NCBI RefSeq assembly: GCF_007830455.1
Contig: NZ_VLLB01000001.1
Location: 868,001-932,000 of the forward strand
Origin: Pseudoduganella lurida
GTDB lineage: Bacteria; Pseudomonadota; Gammaproteobacteria; Burkholderiales; Burkholderiaceae_D
Length of the DNA: 64,000 nt
Reading direction: 5' to 3'
Below, in pieces: positions 42,520 through 51,270 of this stretch. The translations under genes were made by a program, and so were the position numbers. The notes beneath the pieces were generated by a model. The model was given only the letters and a program-made list of their open reading frames with translations. It made no database searches and was not told where the DNA came from. The stretch's first letter is position 1. The number at the start of each line of letters is the position of its first letter.

Positions 42520-43236
42520 CTACCTGCGGCCCTTCAGGCCGTCGATCTCGACCCGCAGCGCGCGCCGCTCGGCGGTAGCCGCGTCCAGCTGTTCACGCAG
42601 GGCCTTTACCTCGGAGGCGAAATTGTCGCGCGCCGTGACGGCGCCGACCAGTTCCATTTCGGCGGCCAGGCGCGCGTCCGAATCCGTGCCGGCCGACGTG
42701 ACGCTGCGTTCGAGCTGCGAGCGCAGGTCGGCGATCTGGCGGTCCTTGCCATCGATCGCCAGCTGGTCCTTGGCCTTGCCGACCAGCGCATTGGTGGCCA
42801 CCTCGCGGGCATCGCGCAGCTCGACCGTCAGCCGCTCGATCTGCTCGGCGCGTTCGGCCGCCAGCACGTTCGCGGCGGACAGTTCGGCCAGCAATGCATC
42901 GCGTTCCGCCTCGAGCGCTTCGCCCGCTTCGGCCAGCGCCGCCATGTCGCTTTCGCTTTGCGCCAGCGCGTCCCGCGCGCCCGCGCCGGACTGCTCGGCA
43001 AACTGCTGCGCCCAGTCGGCCAGCGCGGCCACCACCGCTGCCGGCAGCTCCGCCTTCGGTGCCGGTGCGGGCGCGTCCTGCGTGGCGCGCCAGGCGGACA
43101 GGTGTTTCTGGATGAGATTCGGGGAACCGCTGCCGAGGGCCTCGCGGACGGCCTCGATGGTGACGGGCTGGCCGCGTTCCTGCAGGCCGGTGGCGGCACT
43201 GCTGACCGCGTCGAAGGTGGGTGTCTGGTCCTGCAT
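42520..43236 (-). CDS. KfrA-like DNA-binding coiled-coil protein
   Basis: 238 residues. The first 50 residues (FDAVSSAATGLQERGQPVT, EAVREALGSGSPNLIQKHL) match the KfrA N-terminal DNA-binding domain of plasmid proteins. Residues 80-235 are one long Ala/Glu/Arg coiled coil (AEAGEALEAERDALLAELSA). KfrA proteins bind and organise plasmid DNA; here it sits alone among chromosomal genes with no plasmid functions nearby. Promoter and target unknown. Confidence 0.85.
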   Translation of the reverse strand: MQDQTPTFDAVSSAATGLQERGQPVTIEAVREALGSGSPNLIQKHLSAWRATQDAPAPAPKAELPAAVVAALADWAQQFAEQSGAGARDALAQSESDMAALAEAGEALEAERDALLAELSAANVLAAERAEQIERLTVELRDAREVATNALVGKAKDQLAIDGKDRQIADLRSQLERSVTSAGTDSDARLAAEMELVGAVTARDNFASEVKALREQLDAATAERRALRVEIDGLKGRR

Positions 43237-43420
43237 GATCTTCCGCTGCTGTGGCTGCTGTTCGGTTAATGGGGAGATAGGGTAGACGGGGGATAGATGA
43301 CGGCTGCCGGTGCCGGCTCCCGGTTCCGGTACCGGCCCCGGCTGCCCGGGCGAGGCCAGAGCTTACTATAAAAAGTTGCCCTATAGCCAGAACCAGGTCC
43401 ACCGGCGGATGCCGTTGTTG

Positions 43421-43669
43421 TCAGCCGGACCCATCGGCCGGGCTGGCAAACGGCCAGCGCAGCGCGCGGTGCTCGATCCACGCGCGCGCCGCCTGGAACG
43501 CATGGTCCTGGGCAGCACTGTCCGTGACGAAGCACTCGCCGTCCGAGACGGCCTCGTGGCGCAGCTCGCCCGTCGCCGCAACGCAGATGCTGCAGCGATA
43601 GCAGATCCGGCCGCCGTCCAGGTGGCAGTGGACCTCGACGACATGGCCACGATAGGTTTGGGAAGGCAT
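43421..43669 (-). CDS. Small Cys/His-containing protein of unknown function
   Basis: 82 residues from the ATG at 43669 (MPSQTYRGHV); an earlier ATG at 43693 overlaps the kinase stop as ATGA. The chain has HCHLDGGRICYRCSICVAATG, here given as HCHLDGG then CYRCSIC, suggesting a metal site, and a helical C-terminus (AFQAARAWIEHRAL). Directly after the hybrid kinase gene, so co-expressed. I do not recognise a family. Confidence 0.75.
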   Translation of the reverse strand: MPSQTYRGHVVEVHCHLDGGRICYRCSICVAATGELRHEAVSDGECFVTDSAAQDHAFQAARAWIEHRALRWPFASPADGSG

Positions 43670-43689
43670 GATGGTCTCGCGCACCGCCA

Positions 43690-45207
43690 TCATCGCGCAT
43701 ATTGCCCGGTGAGGGCGCGCATCACGGCGAGCAGCGCATCGATGCGCACGGGCTTGTCGAGCAGGCGGTCGAATACCTGGCTGTCCGCCGCGTCCGGCAC
43801 CGCGTCGCCGGACAGCGCGACGATGGGCAGCGCATCGCCCGTTGCCGTGCGCATCAGCCGCGCCAGCTGGTGGCCGCTCATGTCCGGCAGGCCGATGTCG
43901 AGGATGGCGATATCGGGCTGCTCCTCGCGCAGCGCGGCCAGCGCCGTGGCGCCGTCGCCTGCGGTGCGTACAGCGATGCCCTTCAGTTCCAGCAGCGCAC
44001 CGAGCATCTCCACCGCATCGGCGTTGTCGTCCACCAGCAGCGCGCGCAGCGGCCGCCGATCCGGCATCGGCACCGGCAGGCCAGGCGGGGCCTCCGCGAC
44101 GGAGGCGGCCAGCGGCAGCCGCACTTCGAACACGCTGCCCTGGCCAGCGCCCTTGCTGTAGACGGCGATCTCGCCGCCGTGCAGCGCCAGCACCGCCCGC
44201 GCCAGCGACAGGCCGATGCCCAGGCCGTCCTTCACCCGCCCCGCGCGATGCCCGGCCTGCGTGAACAGGTCGAAGATGCGGTCGCTGTCGGCGGCGCTGA
44301 TGCCGATGCCATGGTCCTGCACCTGGACCAGCAGGTCGCCATCGAACGCCGCGGCGCGCAGCATCACGCGGCTGCCGGGATCCGAGAACTTGGCGGCATT
44401 CTGCAGCAGTGCCGCCAGCACCTTGAGCAGGCGCGGCATGTCGGCGGCCAGGCGCAGCGCGGGATGCGGCAGGTCGATGTCGAACGCCTGGCCGGCCGCC
44501 GCCAGTGCGGGTGCGGCGCACTGCGCGGCCCGCTGCACCAGTTCGCGGGCACTGACGGGCACCGCATCGATCCCCAGCTTGCCCTGTTCGAGGCGCGCCA
44601 CGTCCATCAGGTCTTCCACCAGGCCGGCCAGGCGCCCCGCCTGCCGTGCCACGGCCGCCACGGCGCGGGCCTGGTGCGAACCGGCCGGGTGCGGTTCCAG
44701 GCGCAGCAGTTCCACGGCATCGAGCACGGGCGCGAGGGGGCTGCGCAGCTCATGGGCCAGCGTGGCCAGGAATTCGTTCTTGCGCAGGTCCTCCTCGCGC
44801 AGCGACCGTTCGACGGCGGCCACCCTGGCCAGCGCACGCACGCTGGCGATCAGCTCCTGCTGCGTCACCGGCTCGACCAGGAAGTTGTCGGCGCCGCCGT
44901 TCAGGGCCCGCACGCGGTCGCCCGTCAGCACATGCGCCGCGGACGTCTGCAGGATGAGGATGGTGGCCGTGTCCGGATCGGCCCGCAGGCGCCGGCACAC
45001 CTCGAAGCCGTCGATGTCGGGCAGCCTGGTGTCGAGCAGGATCAGGTCCGGCGCCAGCGTGCGCGCCAGCACCAGGGCTTCCTCGCCGGTGCCGGCTTCG
45101 CTGACACGGAAGCCGGCCAGTTCCAGCAGCCGCGTCTTGGCGTAGCGTGCGCCGGGAACATCGTCCACGTTCAGCACGTGGGTGGTGGGTAGCGTGGCCT
45201 CTACCAT
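43690..45207 (-). CDS. Hybrid sensor: receiver - histidine kinase - receiver
   Basis: 505 residues from the ATG at 45207. Order: receiver 1 about 8-125 (phosphoacceptor Asp in LILLDTRLPD), HisKA about 140-205 (LAHELRSPLAPV with the His), HATPase about 250-365 (N-box LLQNAAKFSDPG, G-box DGLGIGLSLARAV), receiver 2 about 385-500 (AILDIGLPDMSG). No transmembrane or obvious sensor domain, so input probably comes through receiver 1. Sits beside the RsbR-like STAS gene 64 bases upstream on the same strand. Confidence 0.93.
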   Translation of the reverse strand: MVEATLPTTHVLNVDDVPGARYAKTRLLELAGFRVSEAGTGEEALVLARTLAPDLILLDTRLPDIDGFEVCRRLRADPDTATILILQTSAAHVLTGDRVRALNGGADNFLVEPVTQQELIASVRALARVAAVERSLREEDLRKNEFLATLAHELRSPLAPVLDAVELLRLEPHPAGSHQARAVAAVARQAGRLAGLVEDLMDVARLEQGKLGIDAVPVSARELVQRAAQCAAPALAAAGQAFDIDLPHPALRLAADMPRLLKVLAALLQNAAKFSDPGSRVMLRAAAFDGDLLVQVQDHGIGISAADSDRIFDLFTQAGHRAGRVKDGLGIGLSLARAVLALHGGEIAVYSKGAGQGSVFEVRLPLAASVAEAPPGLPVPMPDRRPLRALLVDDNADAVEMLGALLELKGIAVRTAGDGATALAALREEQPDIAILDIGLPDMSGHQLARLMRTATGDALPIVALSGDAVPDAADSQVFDRLLDKPVRIDALLAVMRALTGQYAR

Positions 45208-45271
45208 CCGGCGCTGCCGGTGGCAGCGCATGGGCAGGACCGGCCCACGGTCCGGCAGGTCGATGCAGGCA

Positions 45272-46126
45272 TCATGAAGGCTGCTCGACGATCTGCGTGG
45301 CGAGGCCGCGCAGGGCCACGCGCAGCGCATCGGCCAGCGTGGCCTTCGTGACGATGTCTTCCAGGTCCACGCCCAGGTGCACGATGGTCTGCGCGATATG
45401 CGGGCGGATGCCGGAAATGATGCAGCTGGTGCCCATCAGGCGCGCCGCCGCCACCGTCTTGAGCAGATGCTGGGCCACCAGCGTATCGACCGTCGGCACG
45501 CCGGTGATGTCGATGATGACGACGCCCGCGCCCGTGTCGCCGATCTTCTGCAGCAGGTTGTCCATGACGACCTGGGTGCGTGCGCTGTCGAGGGCGCCGA
45601 TCAGCGGGATCGTCAGCACGCCTTCCCACAGTTCCACCACCGGCGTGGACAGCTCCAGCAGCTCGTGCTGCTGGCGCAGGATGATCTGCTCGCGCACGGC
45701 CTGGAAGCGTTCGATCGTGTACAGGCCGAGCCAGTCGATCAGCAGGCCCGCATCGATGGTGGCGTCCGCCATCAGGGCGGCGGGCACCTCGGCCTCGCGC
45801 AGCAGCGCAAACAGGGGCGCCTTCAGCGAGAACATGAACAGCGCCGTTTCGGTACTGGAGAAACCCTGCCGTGCGCGCGCGGTGGACAGTTCGTCGAGCT
45901 GCCGGCGCACCTCGCTCCAGGCGGGGCCGGCCAGGTCGCCGCTGCCGGTGGTGGCCGCGGCCGCGAACGCCTGCAGCAGCCGCTGCGCCTGCGCCTTGCC
46001 GGCCGCTTCGCCGGCACTGTTGCGCCGCACCGCCTGCGACAGCAGATGCGTTTGCCACGCGTCCAGCAGCGGCGCTTCGTGTTGATGGAGGAGTTGAGCG
46101 ATGAGGCCCAGACTTGCAGTGTTCAT
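45272..46126 (-). CDS. RsbR-type STAS-domain protein
   Basis: 284 residues from the ATG at 46126. Residues 1-150 resemble the RsbR N-terminal sensory (RsbRD) helix bundle; a GTIERFQAVREQIILRQQ-type linker (TIERFQAVREQIILRQQHE) leads to the STAS domain at 165-275. The phospho-site loop reads DITGVPTVDTLVAQHLL, with the conserved Thr of RsbR-like proteins. No RsbS or RsbT homologue is adjacent; the hybrid kinase follows instead, an unusual partner. Confidence 0.87.
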   Translation of the reverse strand: MNTASLGLIAQLLHQHEAPLLDAWQTHLLSQAVRRNSAGEAAGKAQAQRLLQAFAAAATTGSGDLAGPAWSEVRRQLDELSTARARQGFSSTETALFMFSLKAPLFALLREAEVPAALMADATIDAGLLIDWLGLYTIERFQAVREQIILRQQHELLELSTPVVELWEGVLTIPLIGALDSARTQVVMDNLLQKIGDTGAGVVIIDITGVPTVDTLVAQHLLKTVAAARLMGTSCIISGIRPHIAQTIVHLGVDLEDIVTKATLADALRVALRGLATQIVEQPS

Positions 46127-46256
46127 AGGCCCGATCAGAAAGGAAGTGTGTGGACCGATTGTACTCCAACGGCGCGACGCCGGGTGACGGCCGCCTGCGG
46201 CCCGGGAGCCGGTGGCACATGGGGTATCATCCCGGTCCTGCAACCGAAAGCCGCAC

Positions 46257-46892
46257 ATGCTCATCATCACCATCAAACAGGGTAAGGAAAAAGGCCTGCT
46301 GGCCGGCGACCCGTGGATCTACGCCTCCGCCATCGAGAAGGTCGACGGCAAGCCGCAGGAGCGCAACAGGCCGGGCGCGACGGCGATCGTGCAGTCCTCG
46401 GCGCGGCAGTTCCTGGCCCGCGCCGCGTACAACGCCAAGTCCCAGATTGCCGCACGCGTGTGGACGCTGCGCGAGGACGAGCCGATCGATCACGCGATGA
46501 TGAAGCGCCGCGTGCAGGCCGCCGTGGCGCGCCGCGGCGAGGCATTGCGCGCCGCCGATCCGCAGGCGCTGTTCCTGCTGGTCGATGGCGAGAAGGACGG
46601 CCTGCCGGGACTGCTGGTGCACAGCTACGGCGGCAAGGACGGCTTCCTCGTCTGCCAGTTCAATGCCGGCGGCGTCGACCTGTGGAAGGTGCCCGTCGTG
46701 CAGGCGCTGCTGGCCGCCACCGGCTGTCGCAACGTCTACGAACGCTGCGACCTCCTGCTGCGCAAGGGCGAAGGCCTGCCCAACACGCCCGGTGCGCTGG
46801 CCGGCGACGAGCCGCCGAGCCGGCTGATGGTGAGGGACGCGGGCCGGCTCGTGCCGATGGACATCCGCACCGGGTTCACCTATCCCCGCTGA
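46257..46892 (+). pseudogene. Truncated RlmI-like rRNA methyltransferase (PUA and middle domains only)
   Basis: 211 residues, against about 395 for the family. The N-terminal PUA part (KGLLAGDPWIYASAIEKVDG) and the following domain (LLVDGEKDGLPGLLVHSYGG, CRNVYERCD, LLRKGEGLP) are collinear with RlmI-type proteins. It stops just where the family motif GHKTG[FY]YLDQR should lead into the SAM-binding domain: here PMDIRTGFTYPR then stop. No methyltransferase sequence follows in any frame up to the GntP gene. Catalysis is thus lost; it may be a decaying gene or a bare RNA-binding protein. Confidence 0.8.
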
Positions 46893-46937
46893 ACGTTCAC
46901 GATCCGATGGCTCACTGCCGCCCGCCGCGCTGTGACT

Positions 46938-46988
46938 GCCGAGCCTGTGTCACGGTGCCTGACCCCATGTGACACGGCCTGGGCTGTG
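46938..46988 (+). repeat. Dispersed palindromic repeat, copy H
   Basis: GCCGAGCCTGTGTCAC, centre GGTGCCTGACCCCAT, then GTGACACGGCC. The centre mixes parts of both core types (GGTGCC and CTGACCCC). Between the stops of the truncated methyltransferase and the GntP gene. Confidence 0.75.
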
Positions 46989-47006
46989 GAACGGCGGCGG
47001 GACGGC

Positions 47007-48428
47007 CTAGACGATGCCGGTCAGGTAGTACACGGCGATGACGAAGAACACGGCCAAGGTCTTGATGATGGTGATGCCGAAGATGTCGCGGTACGACTGG
47101 CGGTGCGTCAGGCCCGTGACGGCCAGCAGCGTGATCACGGCGCCGTTGTGCGGCAGCGTGTCCATGCCGCCGCTGGCCATCGACACCACGCGGTGCAGCA
47201 CCTCGAGCGGGATGCCGGCGGCCTGGCAGGCGGCGATGAAGCTGTCCGACATGGCCGCCAGCGCGATGCTCATGCCGCCGGAGGCGGAGCCGGTGATGCC
47301 GGACAGCGTGGTCACCGAGATCGCCGCATTCACCAGCGGATCGGGAATCCTGCGCAGCGATTCGCTGACGGCGATGAAGCCCGGCAGCGCGGCGATCACG
47401 CCGCCGAAGCCGTACTCGGAGGCGGTGTTCATGGCCGCCAGCAGCGCGCCGCCGACCGCGGCCTTGGTGCCTTCGGCGAACGAGGCGCGGATGCGGCCGA
47501 ACGCCGTGGCGCACACCAGCAGGATCCCGAGCAGCAGCGCGCCTTCCACCGCCCAGATGCCGATCAGCGGCTTGATCGGCATGTCGACCGGCGCGCGCAG
47601 GCCGGGCAGCAGTTCCGAGTTCAGCGTGTAGCTGGTGCCGTACCACTTCGCAATGGCGGCGGTGAGCAGGAAGTTGGCGACGCCCACCAGCACCAGCGGT
47701 GCCAACGACAGCAGCGGATGCGGCAAGGCAGCCGGCGCGCCACCGGTTGCTGCACCGGCCACCACGGCGCGCGGCTTGTCGTCATCGACGCCATAGCCTT
47801 CGCCGCTCGCCATCACGGACCTGCGGCGCCACTCCAGATACCCCAGTCCCACGACGACCGTGGCAATCGAGCCGATCACGCCCAGCCACGGCGCGGCCCA
47901 GCCGGTGGTCTGGAAGAACGTGGTGGGAATGATGTTCTGGATCTGCGGCGTGCCGGGCAAGGTGTCCATCGTGAACGAGAACGCGCCCAGCGCGATCGCG
48001 CCCGGCATCAGCCGCTTCGGGATGCCGCTCTGCCGGTACAGCTCCGCGGCGAACGGGTAGACGGCAAACACCACCACGAACAGCGACACCCCGCCATACG
48101 TGAGCAGCGCGCACACGGCCACGATCACCGCATTGGCGCGCGTGCGGCCGATGTAGCGGATCGCCGCATGCACGATCGATTCGGAAAAGCCGGCCAGTTC
48201 GACCAGCTTGCCGAACACGGCGCCGAGCAGGAACACGGGGAAATACAGCTTCACGAAGCCCACCATCTTTTCCATGAAGATGCCGGAAAAGACCGGGGCG
48301 ACGGCGGCCGGCTCCGTCAGCAGCACGGCCGCCAGCGCGGCGATGGGGGCGAACAGGATCACGCTGTAGCCGCGGTAGGCGGCGAACATCAGGAAGCCGA
48401 GGGCGGCGAGGACGATCAGGAATGCCAT
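47007..48428 (-). CDS. GntP-family permease
   Basis: 473 residues, about 12-14 helices. GntP features: FSGIFMEKMVGFVKLYFPVF, TYGGVSLFVVVFAVYPFA, DTLPGTPQIQNIIPTTFF and DTLPHNGAVITLLAVTGL. Carries sugar acids such as gluconate, or related hydroxy acids, with protons. Stand-alone; the nearest functional link is the pectin block, whose products include galacturonate, but that is speculation. Confidence 0.92.
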   Translation of the reverse strand: MAFLIVLAALGFLMFAAYRGYSVILFAPIAALAAVLLTEPAAVAPVFSGIFMEKMVGFVKLYFPVFLLGAVFGKLVELAGFSESIVHAAIRYIGRTRANAVIVAVCALLTYGGVSLFVVVFAVYPFAAELYRQSGIPKRLMPGAIALGAFSFTMDTLPGTPQIQNIIPTTFFQTTGWAAPWLGVIGSIATVVVGLGYLEWRRRSVMASGEGYGVDDDKPRAVVAGAATGGAPAALPHPLLSLAPLVLVGVANFLLTAAIAKWYGTSYTLNSELLPGLRAPVDMPIKPLIGIWAVEGALLLGILLVCATAFGRIRASFAEGTKAAVGGALLAAMNTASEYGFGGVIAALPGFIAVSESLRRIPDPLVNAAISVTTLSGITGSASGGMSIALAAMSDSFIAACQAAGIPLEVLHRVVSMASGGMDTLPHNGAVITLLAVTGLTHRQSYRDIFGITIIKTLAVFFVIAVYYLTGIV

Positions 48429-48631
48429 GGAGTGCCTTCACGGGTGATGGAAAGTTAGTCGGCATGCGCCCCTGCATGCTAGCGAAAACTTCCCGGTCCG
48501 TGCGCAGCGGTGAACCGGCAGCCACGGCTTGCATGGCGGAAGATGGCGGTCGGAAGGGGTGTCCTGTTGCGCGGCGCTTTCGCCATCGGGCGCCAGTTGC
48601 TAGAATCCGTCCCTCCAGGTGAGAGCACATC

Positions 48632-48961
48632 ATGACGAACGAATTCGACGACAACAGTTTCTGGGCCAAGGTGAAGGGTTTCGCCAGGACCGCCGGCCGC
48701 GAGGTGATCGAGAAGGCGCTGTGGCTGTACTTTGCCGCGCAGCGTCCCGAGACGCCGCCCTGGGCCCGCGCGGCGATCTACGGCGCCCTCGCCTACTTCG
48801 TGCTGCCGTTCGACGCGGTGCCCGACTTCCTGCCCGTGGTGGGCTACAGCGACGACCTGGCCGCGCTGGCCGCGGCGCTGGCCACCGTCTCGATGCACAT
48901 CACGGACGACGTGAAGGAGCAGGCGTCGGAAAAGATGAACGCCTGGTTCGGCTGGATCTGA
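48632..48961 (+). CDS. YkvA-like DUF1232 small membrane protein
   Basis: 109 residues. Core AAIYGALAYFVLPFDAVPDFLPVVGYSDDLAAL is split as YFVLPFDAVPDFLPVVGY and SDDLAALAAAL, the DUF1232 signature (LPxDxxPDxLP-GxxDD). One or two hydrophobic helices. RBS AGGTGAGAG. TAGAAT at 48601 is a weak -10. Precedes the DUF445 gene by 37 bases, same strand. Confidence 0.92.
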   Translation: MTNEFDDNSFWAKVKGFARTAGREVIEKALWLYFAAQRPETPPWARAAIYGALAYFVLPFDAVPDFLPVVGYSDDLAALAAALATVSMHITDDVKEQASEKMNAWFGWI

Positions 48962-48998
48962 CGGCCGGCGCCCCGTATTGCGATTTTTTGAGGTATCG

Positions 48999-50285
48999 AT
49001 GAAACACGACACGGACATCGTCCGCCAGCTGGACCAGGCCGAGGACACCTTCAAGCGGGGCCGCCTGCGCGCGATGCAGCGCATGGCCGTCGGCCTGCTG
49101 CTGCTGGCGGCCGTGCTGTTCGCCGTGGCGCGCGCGCTGCGCGACCAGCATCCGGCCTGGGGCTACGTGGCGGCATTCGCCGAGGCGGCCATGATCGGCG
49201 CGATGGCCGACTGGTTCGCCGTCGTCGCCCTGTTCCGCCATCCGCTCGGCATCCCGCTGTGGCATACGGCCATCATCCCGAACAGCAAGGAGACCATCGG
49301 CAGCAACCTCGGCGCCTTCGTCGAGAACCACCTGGTGACGGAAGACGGCGTGGCCGCGCAGCTCAAGGGTGCCGACCTGGCGGGCCGTGCCGGCCAATGG
49401 CTGCAGGTGCCGGAGAACGCGGCGGGCGCGGGCAAGGTGCTGGCCAGCGTGCTGGCGCGTGCGCTGGAACGGGTGGACGACGAGCGCATGCGCGCCGTGG
49501 TGCGTGAATTCGCCGGCGCCGAACTGGCGAAGCTGGACCTGTCCCGCCTGGCCGGCGGCTACCTGGAAACGCTGGTCGGCAACGGCATGCCGCAGCAGGT
49601 GCTGGACAACGTGCTGGAAAAACTCATCACGTGGCTGGGCGACGAAGGCAACCACGACACGATCGGCGAATTCATCCTGCGCTGCTTCGCCATCGACAAT
49701 CCGATGATCCGCACGATGGTGCTGGGCTACGCGCCGAAGGCCATCGACGGCCTGCGCGAACAGGCGGTCGAGATCCGCATGAACCGCGACCATGCGCTGC
49801 GCGCGAAGGTGGGCGACTGGATCGCCGACAGCGCGCGGCGCCTGCAGTCCGATCCGGCGTGGCAGGCCGGCGTGGCGCGCTACCAGCAGGGCGCGCTGGA
49901 GAACGCGGACCTGCAGGCGGCGCTGGGCGGGCTGTGGGGCGGCATCCGCGAACGCCTGGGCGCGGCACTCCAGGGCGGCGATCCGGCGGTGCAGGCCTTC
50001 ATCGGCAGCGCGGTGCAGGACGGCGGCCGCGTACTGGCCGAGCCTGGCGCCGTGCGCGACTGGGTCAATGGCGCCATCGAAGCGGGCGGCACGGCGCTGG
50101 TGCGGCGCTATCGGGGCGAGGTGGGCAAGTTCATCGAGCGCCAGCTGGCACGCTGGACGCGCGAGGAGATGAGCGACCGCATCGAGCTGGCCATCGGCCG
50201 CGACCTGCAGTTCATCCGCATCAACGGCACGATCGTGGGCGGCCTGGTGGGCCTGCTGATCCACGCCCTGACGCAAGCGTTCTAG
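48999..50285 (+). CDS. DUF445 family membrane protein (YjiN-like)
   Basis: 428 residues from the ATG at 48999 (GAGG five bases before); a TTG at 48978 is not needed. Two N-terminal helices (MAVGLLLLAAVLFAVARAL, then AAMIGAMADWFAVVALF), a long amphipathic helical body, and a C-terminal helix (GTIVGGLVGLLIHALTQAF). The GAMADWFAVVALFRHPLG motif is the family hallmark. Function unknown in the family. Probably co-transcribed with the YkvA-like gene. Confidence 0.92.
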   Translation: MKHDTDIVRQLDQAEDTFKRGRLRAMQRMAVGLLLLAAVLFAVARALRDQHPAWGYVAAFAEAAMIGAMADWFAVVALFRHPLGIPLWHTAIIPNSKETIGSNLGAFVENHLVTEDGVAAQLKGADLAGRAGQWLQVPENAAGAGKVLASVLARALERVDDERMRAVVREFAGAELAKLDLSRLAGGYLETLVGNGMPQQVLDNVLEKLITWLGDEGNHDTIGEFILRCFAIDNPMIRTMVLGYAPKAIDGLREQAVEIRMNRDHALRAKVGDWIADSARRLQSDPAWQAGVARYQQGALENADLQAALGGLWGGIRERLGAALQGGDPAVQAFIGSAVQDGGRVLAEPGAVRDWVNGAIEAGGTALVRRYRGEVGKFIERQLARWTREEMSDRIELAIGRDLQFIRINGTIVGGLVGLLIHALTQAF

Positions 50286-50290
50286 GCCTT

Positions 50291-50308
50291 CCGGGCCCAA
50301 CGGCCCGG
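50291..50308 (+). terminator. GC hairpin after DUF445 gene
   Basis: CCGGGCC, loop CAAC, GGCCCGG: perfect 7-bp stem six bases after the stop. No U-run, so Rho-dependent ending or transcript stabiliser is possible. Confidence 0.4.
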
Positions 50309-50419
50309 GCAGCGGGCCGCATTACATTTGCAGGATTGAATTATCCACCATGCTTAGTGCAATTTAGCAACAAAATCGTGCCCATGGTATCCTCCAGTAA
50401 AATAAATGCCGCTCTGCCG

Positions 50420-50447
50420 TTGTAACCGGAAGGCGCTGGCTTATAAT
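50420..50447 (+). promoter_or_regulatory. Promoter of the HTH-receiver gene
   Basis: TTGTAA, 16-base spacer, TATAAT (50442-50447). The ATG at 50563 is about 108 bases downstream of the expected start, leaving an unusually long 5' leader with no clear structure seen. Confidence 0.65.
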
Positions 50448-50562
50448 TCTCACCAATTTCCACACGCCGCCAGGCATCTGACCCCTTCGTCGGACAACCG
50501 GCGGGCAGGTTCACCGAATACCCCGCGCTGCGCATGCCACGGCGTTTCAATTGAAACCATTA

Positions 50563-51177
50563 ATGACGATCGATAACACCGGCCAGACCCGTAACGACAG
50601 CGGGGACTTTTATTCCACCAAGGAAGCCGCCAAGCTGCTGGGCGTTGCCCACCGCACCGTGCAGCTGTGGGTGGAAAGCGGCGTGCTGCAGGCCTGGAAG
50701 ACGGCCGGCGGGCACCGCCGCATCATCAAGGATTCCGTCGAGCGCCTGGTGCAGGAACGCGAGCTGGCCATGGCCGCCAAGTCCGGCACGCCCGCCCCCG
50801 CGGCCCCCAGCCGCGTGCTGGTGGTGGACGACGAGCCCGCCATGCTGCGCCTGTACGAGCTGGAACTGGCCGGCTGGGACCTGCCGATGGACATCGTCAA
50901 GGCCCATGACGGCTTCGAAGCGCTGCTGGAAATCGGCCGTGTCCGCCCCGCCGTCCTGATCACCGACCTGCACATGCCGGGCATGGACGGGTTCCGGATG
51001 ATCGAAACGTTACGCGCAAACGCGGAGTTTGCTAACATACGTGTGATCGTCGTAAGTGGTATTGAGAGTTCGACAATAACGTCGATGTCGTTGCCGTCCG
51101 ATATACTGGTGCTTCCGAAGCCGGTGCCGTTCGAGCGACTGCGCGCCGCCGTGGAGGAGGCGCTGCAGGAAAACTGA
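50563..51177 (+). CDS. Response regulator with N-terminal excisionase/MerR-type HTH
   Basis: 204 residues from the ATG at 50563 (TTG at 50551 is an alternative). Residues 18-70 are an excisionase-type helix-turn-helix: YSTKEAAKLLGVAHRTVQLW, then KTAGGHRRIIKDSV. Residues 85-204 are a receiver with Asp in AVLITDLHMPGMDG. Receiver placed C-terminal to the DNA-binding domain is the reverse of common regulators. Followed by a histidine kinase and a single-domain receiver, so it is probably the output of that relay. Confidence 0.93.
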   Translation: MTIDNTGQTRNDSGDFYSTKEAAKLLGVAHRTVQLWVESGVLQAWKTAGGHRRIIKDSVERLVQERELAMAAKSGTPAPAAPSRVLVVDDEPAMLRLYELELAGWDLPMDIVKAHDGFEALLEIGRVRPAVLITDLHMPGMDGFRMIETLRANAEFANIRVIVVSGIESSTITSMSLPSDILVLPKPVPFERLRAAVEEALQEN

Positions 51178-51270
51178 ACGGCACGGGGCCCGTGTAGCGA
51201 GAGCCGGGTGCGTTGAGCGCCGGTTCCGTGAAGAAGGACGCAAGCGCATTGCGTAAAACAAGAGGCCCAC

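Noticed and set aside
46893..47006. Missing methyltransferase half of the RlmI-like gene as a simple frameshift
   Set aside because: No frame after the stop encodes SAM-domain motifs, and only about 115 bases remain before the next gene, so the part is deleted rather than out of frame.
50341..50550. Possible 69-residue minus-strand gene in the space before the HTH receiver gene
   Set aside because: No RBS, lies across a good opposite-strand promoter, and shows no domain. The region is better read as leader and promoter DNA.
50563..50780. Excisionase-like HTH as evidence of a prophage or integrative element
   Set aside because: The HTH is fused to a receiver and followed by a kinase; no integrase, att-like repeats or phage genes are present.
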